The notes under the pieces: model-generated
Seen by the model: only the letters and a program-made list of their open reading frames with translations
Databases searched by the model: none
What the model was told of the DNA's origin: nothing
Translations under genes and position numbers: made by a program
Assembly: GCF_026627445.1 (NCBI RefSeq)
Contig: NZ_JAPNLJ010000025.1
Location: 1 to 64,000, forward strand
From: Streptomyces sp. H27-H1
GTDB lineage: Bacteria; Actinomycetota; Actinomycetes; Streptomycetales; Streptomycetaceae
Direction of reading: 5' to 3'
Length of the DNA stretch: 64,000 bases
Shown: in pieces, positions 56,933 through 64,000 of the stretch
Layout of the letters: every line of letters begins with the position of its first letter
How positions within the stretch are numbered: position 1 is the stretch's first letter

Positions 56933-57601
56933 GTGTCCACTGCCTCACCTCGCATCCCCACCTCGCTCGCGGACCTGACCGTCTCGCTCGCCGACTTGGC
57001 GCCGTACCACCGCAATCCGCGCACTGGCGATCTCGACGCCATCGCGGAGTCGTTGGCCACCCACGGGCAGTACAAGCCGATCGTCGTCAACCGCGGCACG
57101 CATACCGGACGCCCCAACGAGATCCTCGCGGGCAACCACACGGCGAAGGCCGCCCGGAAACTCGGCTGGGACGAGATCGCGGTCACCTGGCTGGACGTGG
57201 ATGAAGCCACGGCCGCGAAGATCGTCATCGTCGACAACCGGACCAGCGACCTGGCCGGGTACGACACCGCCCTCCTCGCGGACATCCTCACCAACCTCCC
57301 GGACCTGGAGGGGACCGGCTACGACCAGGAGCAGCTGGACGATCTCCTGGACGACACCTCGCTTCCCGCGCCGATCGAGCTGCCGAGCGACGGCGCCGGC
57401 ACGGGGGCCGCCGCCACGGTGGACTACCTCCAATGGGGCTACCTCCAGTGGTCATCCACCCGCGTACGGATCACACAGGACGAAGTGGAGTTCCTCAACG
57501 CGATCTACAAGCGGTACGTGGACGAGCAGGACACCGACCTCGGCTTCGGCTGGCACGTCCTCAACGAGGAACACCACGCCTCCGAGGAGGCCACGGCGTG
57601 A
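56933..57601 (+). CDS. ParB/Srx N-terminal domain protein (phage-type)
   Basis: This 222-residue protein opens with a ParB-like domain: LAPYHRNPRTGDLDAIAESL, then ILAGNHTAKAARKLGWDEIA and IVDNRTSDLAGYD. The rest is acidic, ending in a helical module (GFGWHVLNEEHHASEEATA). Phage and prophage ParB-like proteins of this type sit with DNA-modifying enzymes, as here where a ParB-methyltransferase fusion follows with a 4-bp overlap. The ParB fold may hydrolyse nucleotides (CTP/ATP). Confidence 0.82.
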   Translation: MSTASPRIPTSLADLTVSLADLAPYHRNPRTGDLDAIAESLATHGQYKPIVVNRGTHTGRPNEILAGNHTAKAARKLGWDEIAVTWLDVDEATAAKIVIVDNRTSDLAGYDTALLADILTNLPDLEGTGYDQEQLDDLLDDTSLPAPIELPSDGAGTGAAATVDYLQWGYLQWSSTRVRITQDEVEFLNAIYKRYVDEQDTDLGFGWHVLNEEHHASEEATA

Positions 57602-59025
57602 ACCCCCTCGACGTACGGTTCGATCCCGCCTACCCACTGGATAAGCTCCGCCCGGCCGACTACAACCCGCGGCGGCTCTCGGAGAGTTCGTTCGTGCGCC
57701 TCCAGGGATCACTGCGCCGCCACGGCGTGGTGAAGCCCGTCATCCTCAACGCGGACGGGACTCTGGTCGCCGGTCACCAGAGAACCAAGGGCCTGAAGGC
57801 GATCGGGCAGACCACCGTGCCCGCGATGATCCTTCCCCAGAAGGTCCGCCTCCAGGACGAGATCAAGTTCAACCTCCTACACAACCGGGTCGAGACCGAC
57901 AGCAGCGTCGTCTACGCGGAGGCCGGGCCGATCGGCCAATGGTGCTGGATTCCGTGGCAGAGCATCGAGGTCATCGCCTCACGCAACCTGCCGTTCCAGC
58001 AGGCCATCGGCTTCATGACCGCAGCTCACGGCCCGTGGGGGTCTGTCGTCATCGACGACCAAGGCCGTGTCGTCCTGAACGCCGAGTACGCGGCCGTCGC
58101 GAAGGCACAGCGGTTCGACATCCTTGCCTGGACCGTCGCCTCCTTCGACGCCGGCCAGCTCGTGGAAGACCTGACCGGCGAGTACGGCGTCTACGACTGG
58201 ACCGGGCTGGAGGATCAAGCCCCCGTCTGGAACCAGCACATCGTCCAGCCGAACCGGCTCCGTGAGCACTCCTCGAAGGCGAAGGCGGACAAGGTCCGCT
58301 ACAAGTCCGAGGTGTGGGAGCGGCTGGTCCTGCCGTGGCTCACGACCTCGCACAGGGTCGTGGACTTCGGGGCCGGACACGGCGACTACGCGAAGCACCT
58401 GCGCGCACAGGGCTACCAGGTCCAGGACTACGAGCCGTACCGGACGCTCAAGGGCAAATACAGCCTCGACGTCCGCGGGATCGTGTCCATGATCCGCGGG
58501 ATTGAACGGGAACTTCGAGAGCGCGGGTTGTACGAGGTCGTCATCCTGGACTCGGTGATCAACGCGACCACCTCCCTCGAATACCAGCACTGGGTGCTGC
58601 TCACTGTGAACGCGCTCTGCGCAGCCGACGGGCAGGTGTGCATCGGCACCCGGAACCTGGAGCGCGAGATGGCGTACGAGAACTCCGGGCACTCCATCAG
58701 CCGTGACTCCACCCGCCTGGCGTTCCTGGACAGCGAGAACGTGGACATGCGGTTCGTACGCGGGAAGTGGCAGCGGATCCGATATCACACCCCGGAGTCG
58801 CTGCGTGGGCTCCTGTCCCGCTACTTCGAGGAAGTGGAGCTGAGTGACGCCACGCGGGCGACGGTCAAGGCCGTTTGCCGCAAGCCGCGCCCCTTCCCCA
58901 TCGAGGAATACGAAGAGGCTTTCCGGAATGAATTCAACATGCCTTACCCTAACGGCTTTCGGCATGACAAACATGAAGGAATCGTGGAAATTTTGATAGA
59001 ATTGATCAAGGGTAGGAATAGTTAA
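57598..59025 (+). CDS. ParB domain fused to SAM-dependent methyltransferase
   Basis: This 475-residue fusion has an N-terminal ParB domain (LRPADYNPRRLSESSFVRLQ, LVAGHQRTKGLKAIGQTTVP). A middle region of about 130 aa follows, then a class I methyltransferase domain with motif I VVDFGAGHGDYAKHLR (about 256-271) and LYEVVILDSVINATTSLEYQ. The tail is AT-rich in its last codons. A phage DNA-modification role is likely; the modified base cannot be read from sequence. The GTG start overlaps the previous stop. Confidence 0.8.
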   Translation: MNPLDVRFDPAYPLDKLRPADYNPRRLSESSFVRLQGSLRRHGVVKPVILNADGTLVAGHQRTKGLKAIGQTTVPAMILPQKVRLQDEIKFNLLHNRVETDSSVVYAEAGPIGQWCWIPWQSIEVIASRNLPFQQAIGFMTAAHGPWGSVVIDDQGRVVLNAEYAAVAKAQRFDILAWTVASFDAGQLVEDLTGEYGVYDWTGLEDQAPVWNQHIVQPNRLREHSSKAKADKVRYKSEVWERLVLPWLTTSHRVVDFGAGHGDYAKHLRAQGYQVQDYEPYRTLKGKYSLDVRGIVSMIRGIERELRERGLYEVVILDSVINATTSLEYQHWVLLTVNALCAADGQVCIGTRNLEREMAYENSGHSISRDSTRLAFLDSENVDMRFVRGKWQRIRYHTPESLRGLLSRYFEEVELSDATRATVKAVCRKPRPFPIEEYEEAFRNEFNMPYPNGFRHDKHEGIVEILIELIKGRNS

Positions 59026-59040
59026 TTGGAGGGGTAGTAA

Positions 59041-59568
59041 ATGGAATCGGGGGCGGACTCCAAAAGGGTTCGCGTAGAAATAGATTCGCGCGACAAGTAC
59101 GGCATCATGTGGCTGGCCGGGATACGTCAGATCGATCTCACACAGCACTGCCTGAAGACGTTCGCCGAGTGCGACCGGCCGAAGGTGGACCGCCGGCTGA
59201 AGCAGCAAACCCTGCTGCTGCCGGCGGATTCGCCGCCGGTTGCCTGGTACTTGTGCGCACTGCCCATCCCTTGGCAGTGGAGCCGCAACGCCCACTTGGC
59301 CTTCGAGCACGCACCTGGCGAGACGTGGGAGGGGGACGCGCTAGTGCCTGGGCTCGGCGTACGACTGACCAACGCCCGGCCCATTACCGGCTGGGGTGAG
59401 CACTCCATCCCTGCCAAGGCTCCTATGCGGCAGGCGCGGCTCTATAGGACGTGCCGGAATTGGCAATTCGGCTGGTGGCTTCGGCAACACAGGGAGGCCC
59501 CTGACGCTCCAGAGAAGCCGCACCGGCAGGAGTCGGGGGGCGACTCTGAACAACTCACCTTCCAGTGA
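59041..59568 (+). CDS. Hypothetical protein downstream of the ParB-methyltransferase
   Basis: This 175-residue protein (ATG 59041, GGAGGGG upstream) has DKYGIMWLAGIRQIDLTQHC and AWYLCALPIPWQWSRNAHLA; Trp-rich throughout, ending in a Lys/Arg/Gln tail. No family recognised. The 15-bp gap to the methyltransferase suggests one transcript. Confidence 0.6.
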   Translation: MESGADSKRVRVEIDSRDKYGIMWLAGIRQIDLTQHCLKTFAECDRPKVDRRLKQQTLLLPADSPPVAWYLCALPIPWQWSRNAHLAFEHAPGETWEGDALVPGLGVRLTNARPITGWGEHSIPAKAPMRQARLYRTCRNWQFGWWLRQHREAPDAPEKPHRQESGGDSEQLTFQ

Positions 59569-59873
59569 TCTAACGAGCATTGTTCAGCCAGTGGCTTGAT
59601 CAACCTCTTGTGTAGCAGCCTGGCGGCCCGCTAGCATTTCTGGGCCGCCAGGCGTATGCCTGGTGAGGAACGGGTCGAAGGGCCTTCGAGGCCAGAAAGG
59701 GCGGGACAGGTGCGGCGAGACCTACTCCGCCGCTGACTCACGCAGTTCGAGTCAGCGGAGCGGTTGTCGACTTGGACGTTCTGCCGGAGACGGCGGAACC
59801 CCGAACTGAGGGAGATCTATGCCCTCAGGACGGAAGCCAGGTTGCTCGCCCCGACTCGCACTGAGGAGACACC
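59569..59873 (+). terminator. Intergenic region with two hairpins
   Basis: The first hairpin, 59618-59653, has a 12-bp perfect stem (GCCTGGCGGCCC and complement) and ends the upstream transcript. The second, 59730-59758 (CCGCTGACTC/GAGTCAGCGG), lies in the leader of the next gene. No gene lies between. Confidence 0.7.
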
Positions 59874-60089
59874 TTGTTCGACCGCCTTGTTGACGTACTC
59901 GCCCAGGCCAAGACGCTTCGCGCCGTCGTCGACTTCCTGACGATCGTCGTGCGCATCATCCCGGCCCTGTTCGTCGTGATCGCCCTCATCCCCTCCTTCT
60001 TCGTGTTCGCCTTCATCGCGGACGGACCGCGCCGCTCTCTCCTCGACATCGTGGACCGCCTCACGAAGTGGACCCTGGCCCAGAGCTAA
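59874..60089 (+). CDS. Small membrane protein
   Basis: TTG start at 59874 (GGAG 7 nt upstream) gives 71 residues: an amphipathic start (FDRLVDVLAQAKTLRAVVDF), one long membrane segment (FVVIALIPSFFVFAFIADGP) and a basic-helical end. It could be a holin-like or element membrane protein. The position just before terminase genes fits a phage context but does not prove it. Confidence 0.6.
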   Translation: MFDRLVDVLAQAKTLRAVVDFLTIVVRIIPALFVVIALIPSFFVFAFIADGPRRSLLDIVDRLTKWTLAQS

Positions 60090-60215
60090 CCCTCCCCAGC
60101 CCGGCCCTGCGTCCACCAAAGCACCTGGCCGCGGGGCGGGCCGGGCCACGCCGCCGGGCGGCACCCTTCGCTACAGGATCATGGGAGGGTGGCGCGGGGC
60201 CCAGGAGTTGTGTTC

Positions 60216-60764
60216 ATGGGCCGCCCCACCCGGGCCGTGCGTGCTGCAATCACCCAACGCCGAGCCGACGCGATCGATTTGAAGCTCGCTGGTGTCGACT
60301 GGCTGACCATCGGGCGGAAGCTCGCCGCCGATCCGTCGATCAACAGCGATGGCGTCGCCTACCCGCAGGGGTACGGCATCGACACGTACAAGCGGGGCGA
60401 CGAGCCCCCTACTGACTCCCGGCTGATCGAGCTCGCGTGCAAGGACGTCTCCAAGGCACTGGCCGAGCGCAGCACCGTACTGGACGACAGCGCGGACGAG
60501 CTGCGCAAGCTGATGGTGGAGCGGCTGGAGCGGCTGTTCTTCGGCGTCTACCGGTCCGCGATCCGCAACGGTGACCTCCAGGCCGTCGACCGCGCCGTGC
60601 GAATCATCGAGCGCAGCAGCCACCTTCTGGGCCTCAACCGGCCGGTCCGCACCGAAGTGTCCGGCCCGGACGGCGGCGCAGTGCAGGTAGAGGCCACAGG
60701 CCTGGAAGAACTTCAGCGGCTGATTGCTCTGGCCGGCGACCCGGGCGAGGGTGGCCAGGGCTGA
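60216..60764 (+). CDS. Phage terminase small subunit-like protein
   Basis: This 182-residue protein has an N-terminal HTH region (AITQRRADAIDLKLAGVDWL, TIGRKLAADPSI) and a helical oligomerisation region (ERLERLFFGVYRSAIRNGDL), ending with Glu-rich sequence. Size, layout and overlap with the large terminase gene (14 bp) identify the DNA-recognition subunit of a headful-packaging motor. ATG 60216 follows AGGAG. Confidence 0.75.
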   Translation: MGRPTRAVRAAITQRRADAIDLKLAGVDWLTIGRKLAADPSINSDGVAYPQGYGIDTYKRGDEPPTDSRLIELACKDVSKALAERSTVLDDSADELRKLMVERLERLFFGVYRSAIRNGDLQAVDRAVRIIERSSHLLGLNRPVRTEVSGPDGGAVQVEATGLEELQRLIALAGDPGEGGQG

Positions 60765-62289
60765 TGAGGCTGCGGTCCTCCAGCTGTACCGGTCGCTTCC
60801 CGCGCCGCGCCGCCGTGAGATAGCCGCCGCCTCCACACCACAGCTCCGTGCCCAGCTCGCTCGTATCGAGCGGAACATGGCGATGGATCGCTCCCCGGGG
60901 GCGATGGCTTCCGTCCTCACCGAAGGGCGGGAGATGCAGGCCCCGCACCTGGGGCTGATCGACGCTGCCTTCGAGCGGGTCGCGGCCGGCGTCCCGACGA
61001 AGCTGCTGCTCACCATGCCGCCCCGGCACGGCAAGAGCCGAAGGGCCGCCCGGTGGGCGCCGCTGTGGTACCTGCGGCGGCGCCCGGAGCACCGGGTGAT
61101 GATCGCCTCCTACTCCTCCGACCTGGCCGACGACCACGGCCGGTGGATCCGCGACGCGATCCTCACCTACGGGCCGCAGATCGGCATCTCGCTGCGGCCG
61201 GGCTCCTCGGCGGCGAACCGCTTCGACCTGCTGGGGACCGAGGGCGGCGCCGTCATGGCTGGCGTCGGCGGTGGCCTGACCGGTAAGGGCGCCCACCTGG
61301 CGGTGGTGGACGACCCGATCAAGGATGCCGCGGAGGCCTCCTCCCCCACCATGCGCCGCCGGTTGTGGGAGTGGTGGCAGGCCGTCCTCCTGACCCGTAT
61401 CGAGCCGGGCGGCTCCGTCATCCTCATCCAGACCCGCTGGGACGAGGACGACCTCGCCGGACGCGTCCTCGCCGACGAGGGCAGCCGCTGGACCGTCATC
61501 GACCTGCCCGCGCTCGCCCTGTCCGAAGACGACGCCCTCGGGCGCCGGGTCGGCGGCCCGCTCTGGCCGGAGCGGTACAACGAAGCCGCGCTCGCGGAGA
61601 TCCGCCGCTCGGTCGGTGAACGCGTCTGGTGGAGCCTCTACCAGCAGCAACCCCGGCCGCAGGACGGCGGAGTCTGGGACTGGGCATGGATCACCGGCAC
61701 CCGGATCAGCGCCGCCCAGCTGCGCGGCATCGACCTCAGCCGAATCGTCGTGGCGGTCGACCCGGCAGGCGGTGAGTCCGCTGTAGGCGACGAGACCGGC
61801 ATCGTCGCGGCGGCCCGCGACGCCGAGGGCCACATGTACCTCCTGGACGACCGATCCGGGAACCGTGGAGCCGACGCCTGGGGACGAGAGGCGTGCCTGC
61901 TCGCGATCGAGCTTCGGGCGGACGCGATCGTCGTGGAGGCCAACTACGGCGGTGACATGTCGAAGCAGGTTCTGCTTCAGGCGTGGCAGGAACTTCAGCG
62001 CGAGCAGCGCACGGAGAACATGCTGATGCCCGCCGTGCTCCCGGTCACGGCGAAGCACGGCAAGAGGTTGAGAGCCGAGCCCATCGCCCAGCTGTACGAG
62101 CAGGGCCGCGTCCATCACGTCGGGCAGTGGCCGCAGCTGGAGCAGCAGATGGTGACCTGGGTTGCGGGCATGGACTCCCCGGACCGAATGGACGCCGCTG
62201 TACATGCGATGACCGAGCTCGCCGACCCGCAGCGCAGCGGCTCCGCTTCGTCCGGGTACCAAGACGGGAGGCTCACCGGACGCCGATGA
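60751..62289 (+). CDS. Phage terminase large subunit
   Basis: This is the ATPase-nuclease of DNA packaging, about 512 aa. Walker A is MPPRHGKSRRAARWA (about 91-105), Walker B AHLAVVDDPIKDA. The C-terminal RNase H-like nuclease carries Asp in VVAVDPAGGESAVGDETG and a later acid in DAIVVEANYGG. The start is uncertain (GTG 60751 or an upstream TTG). No portal gene follows, so packaging genes here are isolated or the element is incomplete. Confidence 0.9.
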   Translation: MARADEAAVLQLYRSLPAPRRREIAAASTPQLRAQLARIERNMAMDRSPGAMASVLTEGREMQAPHLGLIDAAFERVAAGVPTKLLLTMPPRHGKSRRAARWAPLWYLRRRPEHRVMIASYSSDLADDHGRWIRDAILTYGPQIGISLRPGSSAANRFDLLGTEGGAVMAGVGGGLTGKGAHLAVVDDPIKDAAEASSPTMRRRLWEWWQAVLLTRIEPGGSVILIQTRWDEDDLAGRVLADEGSRWTVIDLPALALSEDDALGRRVGGPLWPERYNEAALAEIRRSVGERVWWSLYQQQPRPQDGGVWDWAWITGTRISAAQLRGIDLSRIVVAVDPAGGESAVGDETGIVAAARDAEGHMYLLDDRSGNRGADAWGREACLLAIELRADAIVVEANYGGDMSKQVLLQAWQELQREQRTENMLMPAVLPVTAKHGKRLRAEPIAQLYEQGRVHHVGQWPQLEQQMVTWVAGMDSPDRMDAAVHAMTELADPQRSGSASSGYQDGRLTGRR

Positions 62290-62496
62290 ACGGGCATCGA
62301 AGGTGACCGTTCTCAACGAACCAAGTCGTCAGCGGTCTCCTGGCGAGGGCGGACCAACTGCGTTGAGACGGTTGTCCTCCGTGCGACCCGCCGCTCTCGC
62401 GTCGTTGACCTGGGGCGACTGTCTTCGTTGAGACAGGTCGCCTCGCAACTGAGTTCGTTGCGATCGGACAGAAGGGTGGCTTTGTTCATAAGCTTG

Positions 62497-62578
62497 TTCC
62501 AACCTCACGTTGATGCGTGGTGATGGTGAAAGCCGTCCTCGTCCTGCACCATCACCACGCATCAACGTGAGGTTGGAA
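62497..62578. repeat. 32-bp perfect inverted repeat with 18-nt loop
   Basis: Arms 62497-62528 and 62547-62578 are exact complements (left arm starts TTCCAACCTCACGTTGATGC). The 18-nt loop is AAAGCCGTCCTCGTCCTG. It is the longest stem in the window, far more than a terminator needs. Confidence 0.9.
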
Positions 62579-62642
62579 AAGGCTCACTGCCTGCTGGGTG
62601 ACCAGCCACGAAGACTGGAGGCGCGTCCCGCGCCTGCGCGTG

Positions 62643-62684
62643 CCACTTGCCACTTGCCACTTGCCACTTGCCACTTGCCACTTG
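62643..62684 (+). repeat. Six CCACTTG tandem repeats
   Basis: Seven-bp unit, six perfect copies, then CCAGG. It is not a CRISPR array. It may be slippage-variable or an iteron-like array. Confidence 0.9.
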
Positions 62685-62860
62685 CCAGGATCACAGCCTC
62701 TGATCTGATGCGAGTGTGCCGTCAAATCCAAATCATCTCCATAAATACCCACTTGGCCTATATAAGAGCGTCGCACCATGGGGAATAGGTAGGCCGAACC
62801 ATGCCTCACTCGCCGGAGGCTGGGAGGCAGTGACCTTCCCTGTCAGTGAAAGGGTATCTC

Positions 62861-63769
62861 GTGGCTACGAAAATCTTCAGCATGAACGACTCGTCAGGGC
62901 TTCTGACCGTTAGCGTCTTCCGTGACCGCGCAACAACGCCCGCATCGAAGCACACCGAGGTGGAGTGCGAAGTTGACGACGACATGGTCGTCATCGGGGG
63001 TGGGGCAAGCGGATCAGGTAGCCCCGGTGCTTTGCTCACCGCATCCTTTCCACGAGAGGACCGCAAGGCATGGCTGGCCTCTTCAAAAGATCACCTGATC
63101 GAGGATAAGCATGTACTTACCTGCTATGCCATCGGACTGTCCATCAGCGGCATGGGATTTCAGGAGATTCTCAACCTTCTGAATTTCGCGGAGGAGACAA
63201 GCCCCTCTAAGGTGTCGCATCCCATTTGGTGGGCGCCTGTTCCTGTGGACAGGGGCTTCACACTGATCAGCGGCGGGTTCCGCGTGAACATGGACTCAAA
63301 TGATCCTGGCAACCTCGCCACCGGATCCTTTCCGGACTTCGCCCAGCAGTGGACAGCCCGATCTAAAGATCACGTTACACCTTCAAAAGCCACCATCACG
63401 TCTTTCGCTATCAGCATCAAGAAGCTAATCACGGTCATGCAGGGAATGCCTCCCATCCCAAAGACTTTCAATGTGGACGTCCGGTCGACAACCGACTGGA
63501 GCGGAGCTGGCCAACAGGTCACAATCGAGGCCTTTCTCCCACTTTCACCCCCGCCGCCGGCGCTGCGTAACACATATGTCCTGACTGGCCTCGGCGCCGA
63601 GACTCCGCCCTCGGAACCCGGCAACATGCTCTGGGAACTCGTACCGATCATGAATGAGGGAAAAACACCGAATCCGTCGAGCTACGGTGCGCGTGCCTCC
63701 ATGAAGGATCACGTGGAATTTTCAAAGAACTTGATCAAGGTGTGGGCAATCGGAATGCGGCTCGTGTAA
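62861..63769 (+). CDS. Three-repeat protein of unknown function
   Basis: GTG 62861 (AAAGGG upstream) opens a 302-residue protein made of three related units. Each has Gly-rich, then a L/S-rich strand, SKDH and a late AIG/AIS: VVIGGGASGSGSPGALLTAS...SSKDHLIED...YAIGLSI; LISGGFRVNMDSNDPGNLAT...SKDHVTPSK...FAISIKK; VLTGLGAETPPSEPGNMLWE...SMKDHVEFSK...WAIGMRL. No known domain is recognised. Codon use is less GC-biased than its neighbours, suggesting recent transfer. No signal peptide is visible. Confidence 0.7.
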   Translation: MATKIFSMNDSSGLLTVSVFRDRATTPASKHTEVECEVDDDMVVIGGGASGSGSPGALLTASFPREDRKAWLASSKDHLIEDKHVLTCYAIGLSISGMGFQEILNLLNFAEETSPSKVSHPIWWAPVPVDRGFTLISGGFRVNMDSNDPGNLATGSFPDFAQQWTARSKDHVTPSKATITSFAISIKKLITVMQGMPPIPKTFNVDVRSTTDWSGAGQQVTIEAFLPLSPPPPALRNTYVLTGLGAETPPSEPGNMLWELVPIMNEGKTPNPSSYGARASMKDHVEFSKNLIKVWAIGMRLV

Positions 63770-63814
63770 CCGCTGCGGCCTGACTACGCCCGATGCTCCG
63801 GCAGGCGCCCGACC

Positions 63815-63837
63815 GGAAGCCTGCCTTACAGGCTTTC
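63815..63837 (+). terminator. Terminator of the three-repeat gene
   Basis: A 9-bp stem (one G-T pair, AAGCCTG/CAGGCTT core) with a 5-nt loop CCTTA, 46 bp after the stop codon. Confidence 0.65.
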
Positions 63838-64000
63838 TGGTGAACAGAGCCAAAGGGGCGGCCGCCCGAACTGAGGGCGGTGTGGCGCAAGCCGTCACGA
63901 GGGCAGTGGTGTGGAGTGGTCGGGCCCAGCCACCCGGACACGGCGGCTGCGGCGCACCGCCCCTCGTCCCGGGCCGCCGTCGCGCAGCAGGCCTCGGGGC

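Larger units (their letters stand above)
62290..62860. other. 570-bp non-coding region with repeats
   Basis: It contains CGTTGAGA-type repeats (inverted at 62311-62318; direct at 62361 and 62426; half-sites at 62403 and 62456), a 32-bp inverted repeat, six CCACTTG tandem units and, from about 62720, a marked AT-rich drop with a TATATAAGAG sequence near 62759. Candidates are element end, origin or regulatory array. Confidence 0.5.

Noticed and set aside
59730..59758. Second attachment site for the tRNA-Arg integrase
   Set aside because: It is a simple hairpin with no similarity to the tRNA 3' end.
56041..62289. A complete prophage
   Set aside because: No portal, protease, capsid, tail or lysis genes are visible in the window, only modification and packaging genes.
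62643..62684. CRISPR array
   Set aside because: The repeat is a 7-bp tandem unit without spacers, and no cas genes are nearby.

Overview
The window is high-GC actinobacterial DNA and almost certainly comes from a Streptomyces chromosome. The evidence is strong third-position GC bias, a recognisable hrdD sigma factor with a SigR-type promoter (GGAAT-N18-GTTG), Streptomyces-type small stress proteins (CsbD-like, DUF6131-like, DUF6381-like), and many actinobacterial IS remnants.

Layout. 1-6.35 kb: an accessory xylan/arabinoxylan locus (GH43 and GH62 enzymes, both with ricin-type lectin modules, plus LacI-type operators). It is flanked by an inverted repeat of about 90 bp, an IS5-type transposase tail and a doubly deleted ISL3 element with intact ends. 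6.4-22.8 kb: ordinary core or conserved DNA, namely hrdD, a frameshifted PAT-type acetyltransferase, a LigB/DODA-type dioxygenase, a TetR-MFS pair, an M6-like protease, alcohol dehydrogenase-LysR, azlCD, a PLP cysteine-desulfhydrase-like enzyme, a RidA protein, a Tyr/lipid phosphatase and a TauE/SafE permease, with several decayed genes between them. 22.8-26.5 kb: an integration boundary, with tRNA-Arg(CCT), a tyrosine integrase, a small HTH/excisionase-like protein and a large-serine-recombinase-like protein lacking its catalytic domain, ended by IS debris. 26.5-30.4 kb: a group of small membrane and stress proteins. 30.5-31.7 kb: an intact IS630 element.

31.7-41.0 kb is plasmid- or phage-like accessory DNA. 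It carries a four-gene operon (XRE regulator, ImmA/IrrE metallopeptidase, MAB_1171c-type membrane protein, PAP2-type protein), a WhiB-like protein, ParB, a VRR-NUC nuclease, small zinc-binding ORFs, a duplicated 44-bp promoter module, a structured leader and a tRNA-like sequence without a recognisable anticodon arm.

41.2-48.2 kb is the most interesting part: a compact lasso-peptide biosynthetic cluster. An XRE regulator and an M20-type peptidase precede a 40-residue precursor (leader with a YxxP motif and Thr at -2; predicted core GSAGNNNADDTQYFE, ring Gly1-Asp9), an asparagine-synthetase-like cyclase, a fused RRE-protease B protein and an ABC exporter. A 12-bp-stem hairpin separates precursor and cyclase. 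The precursor is very short and lies in a frame that is easy to miss.

48.2-64 kb mixes a 2H-phosphoesterase gene split by a TnsA-like transposon remnant, a four-gene operon (SNase-like protein, FAD-dehydrogenase small subunit-like protein, GMC oxidoreductase, histidine phosphatase), two more 2H-phosphoesterase loci, a phage-like DNA-modification and packaging block (ParB-like, ParB-methyltransferase fusion, small and large terminase), a 32-bp perfect inverted repeat with an 18-nt loop, and a three-repeat protein of unknown function. No portal, capsid or tail genes are visible, so the phage-like part is a remnant, a satellite or a phage-plasmid fragment. All functions are inferred from sequence reading only; no database search was run.
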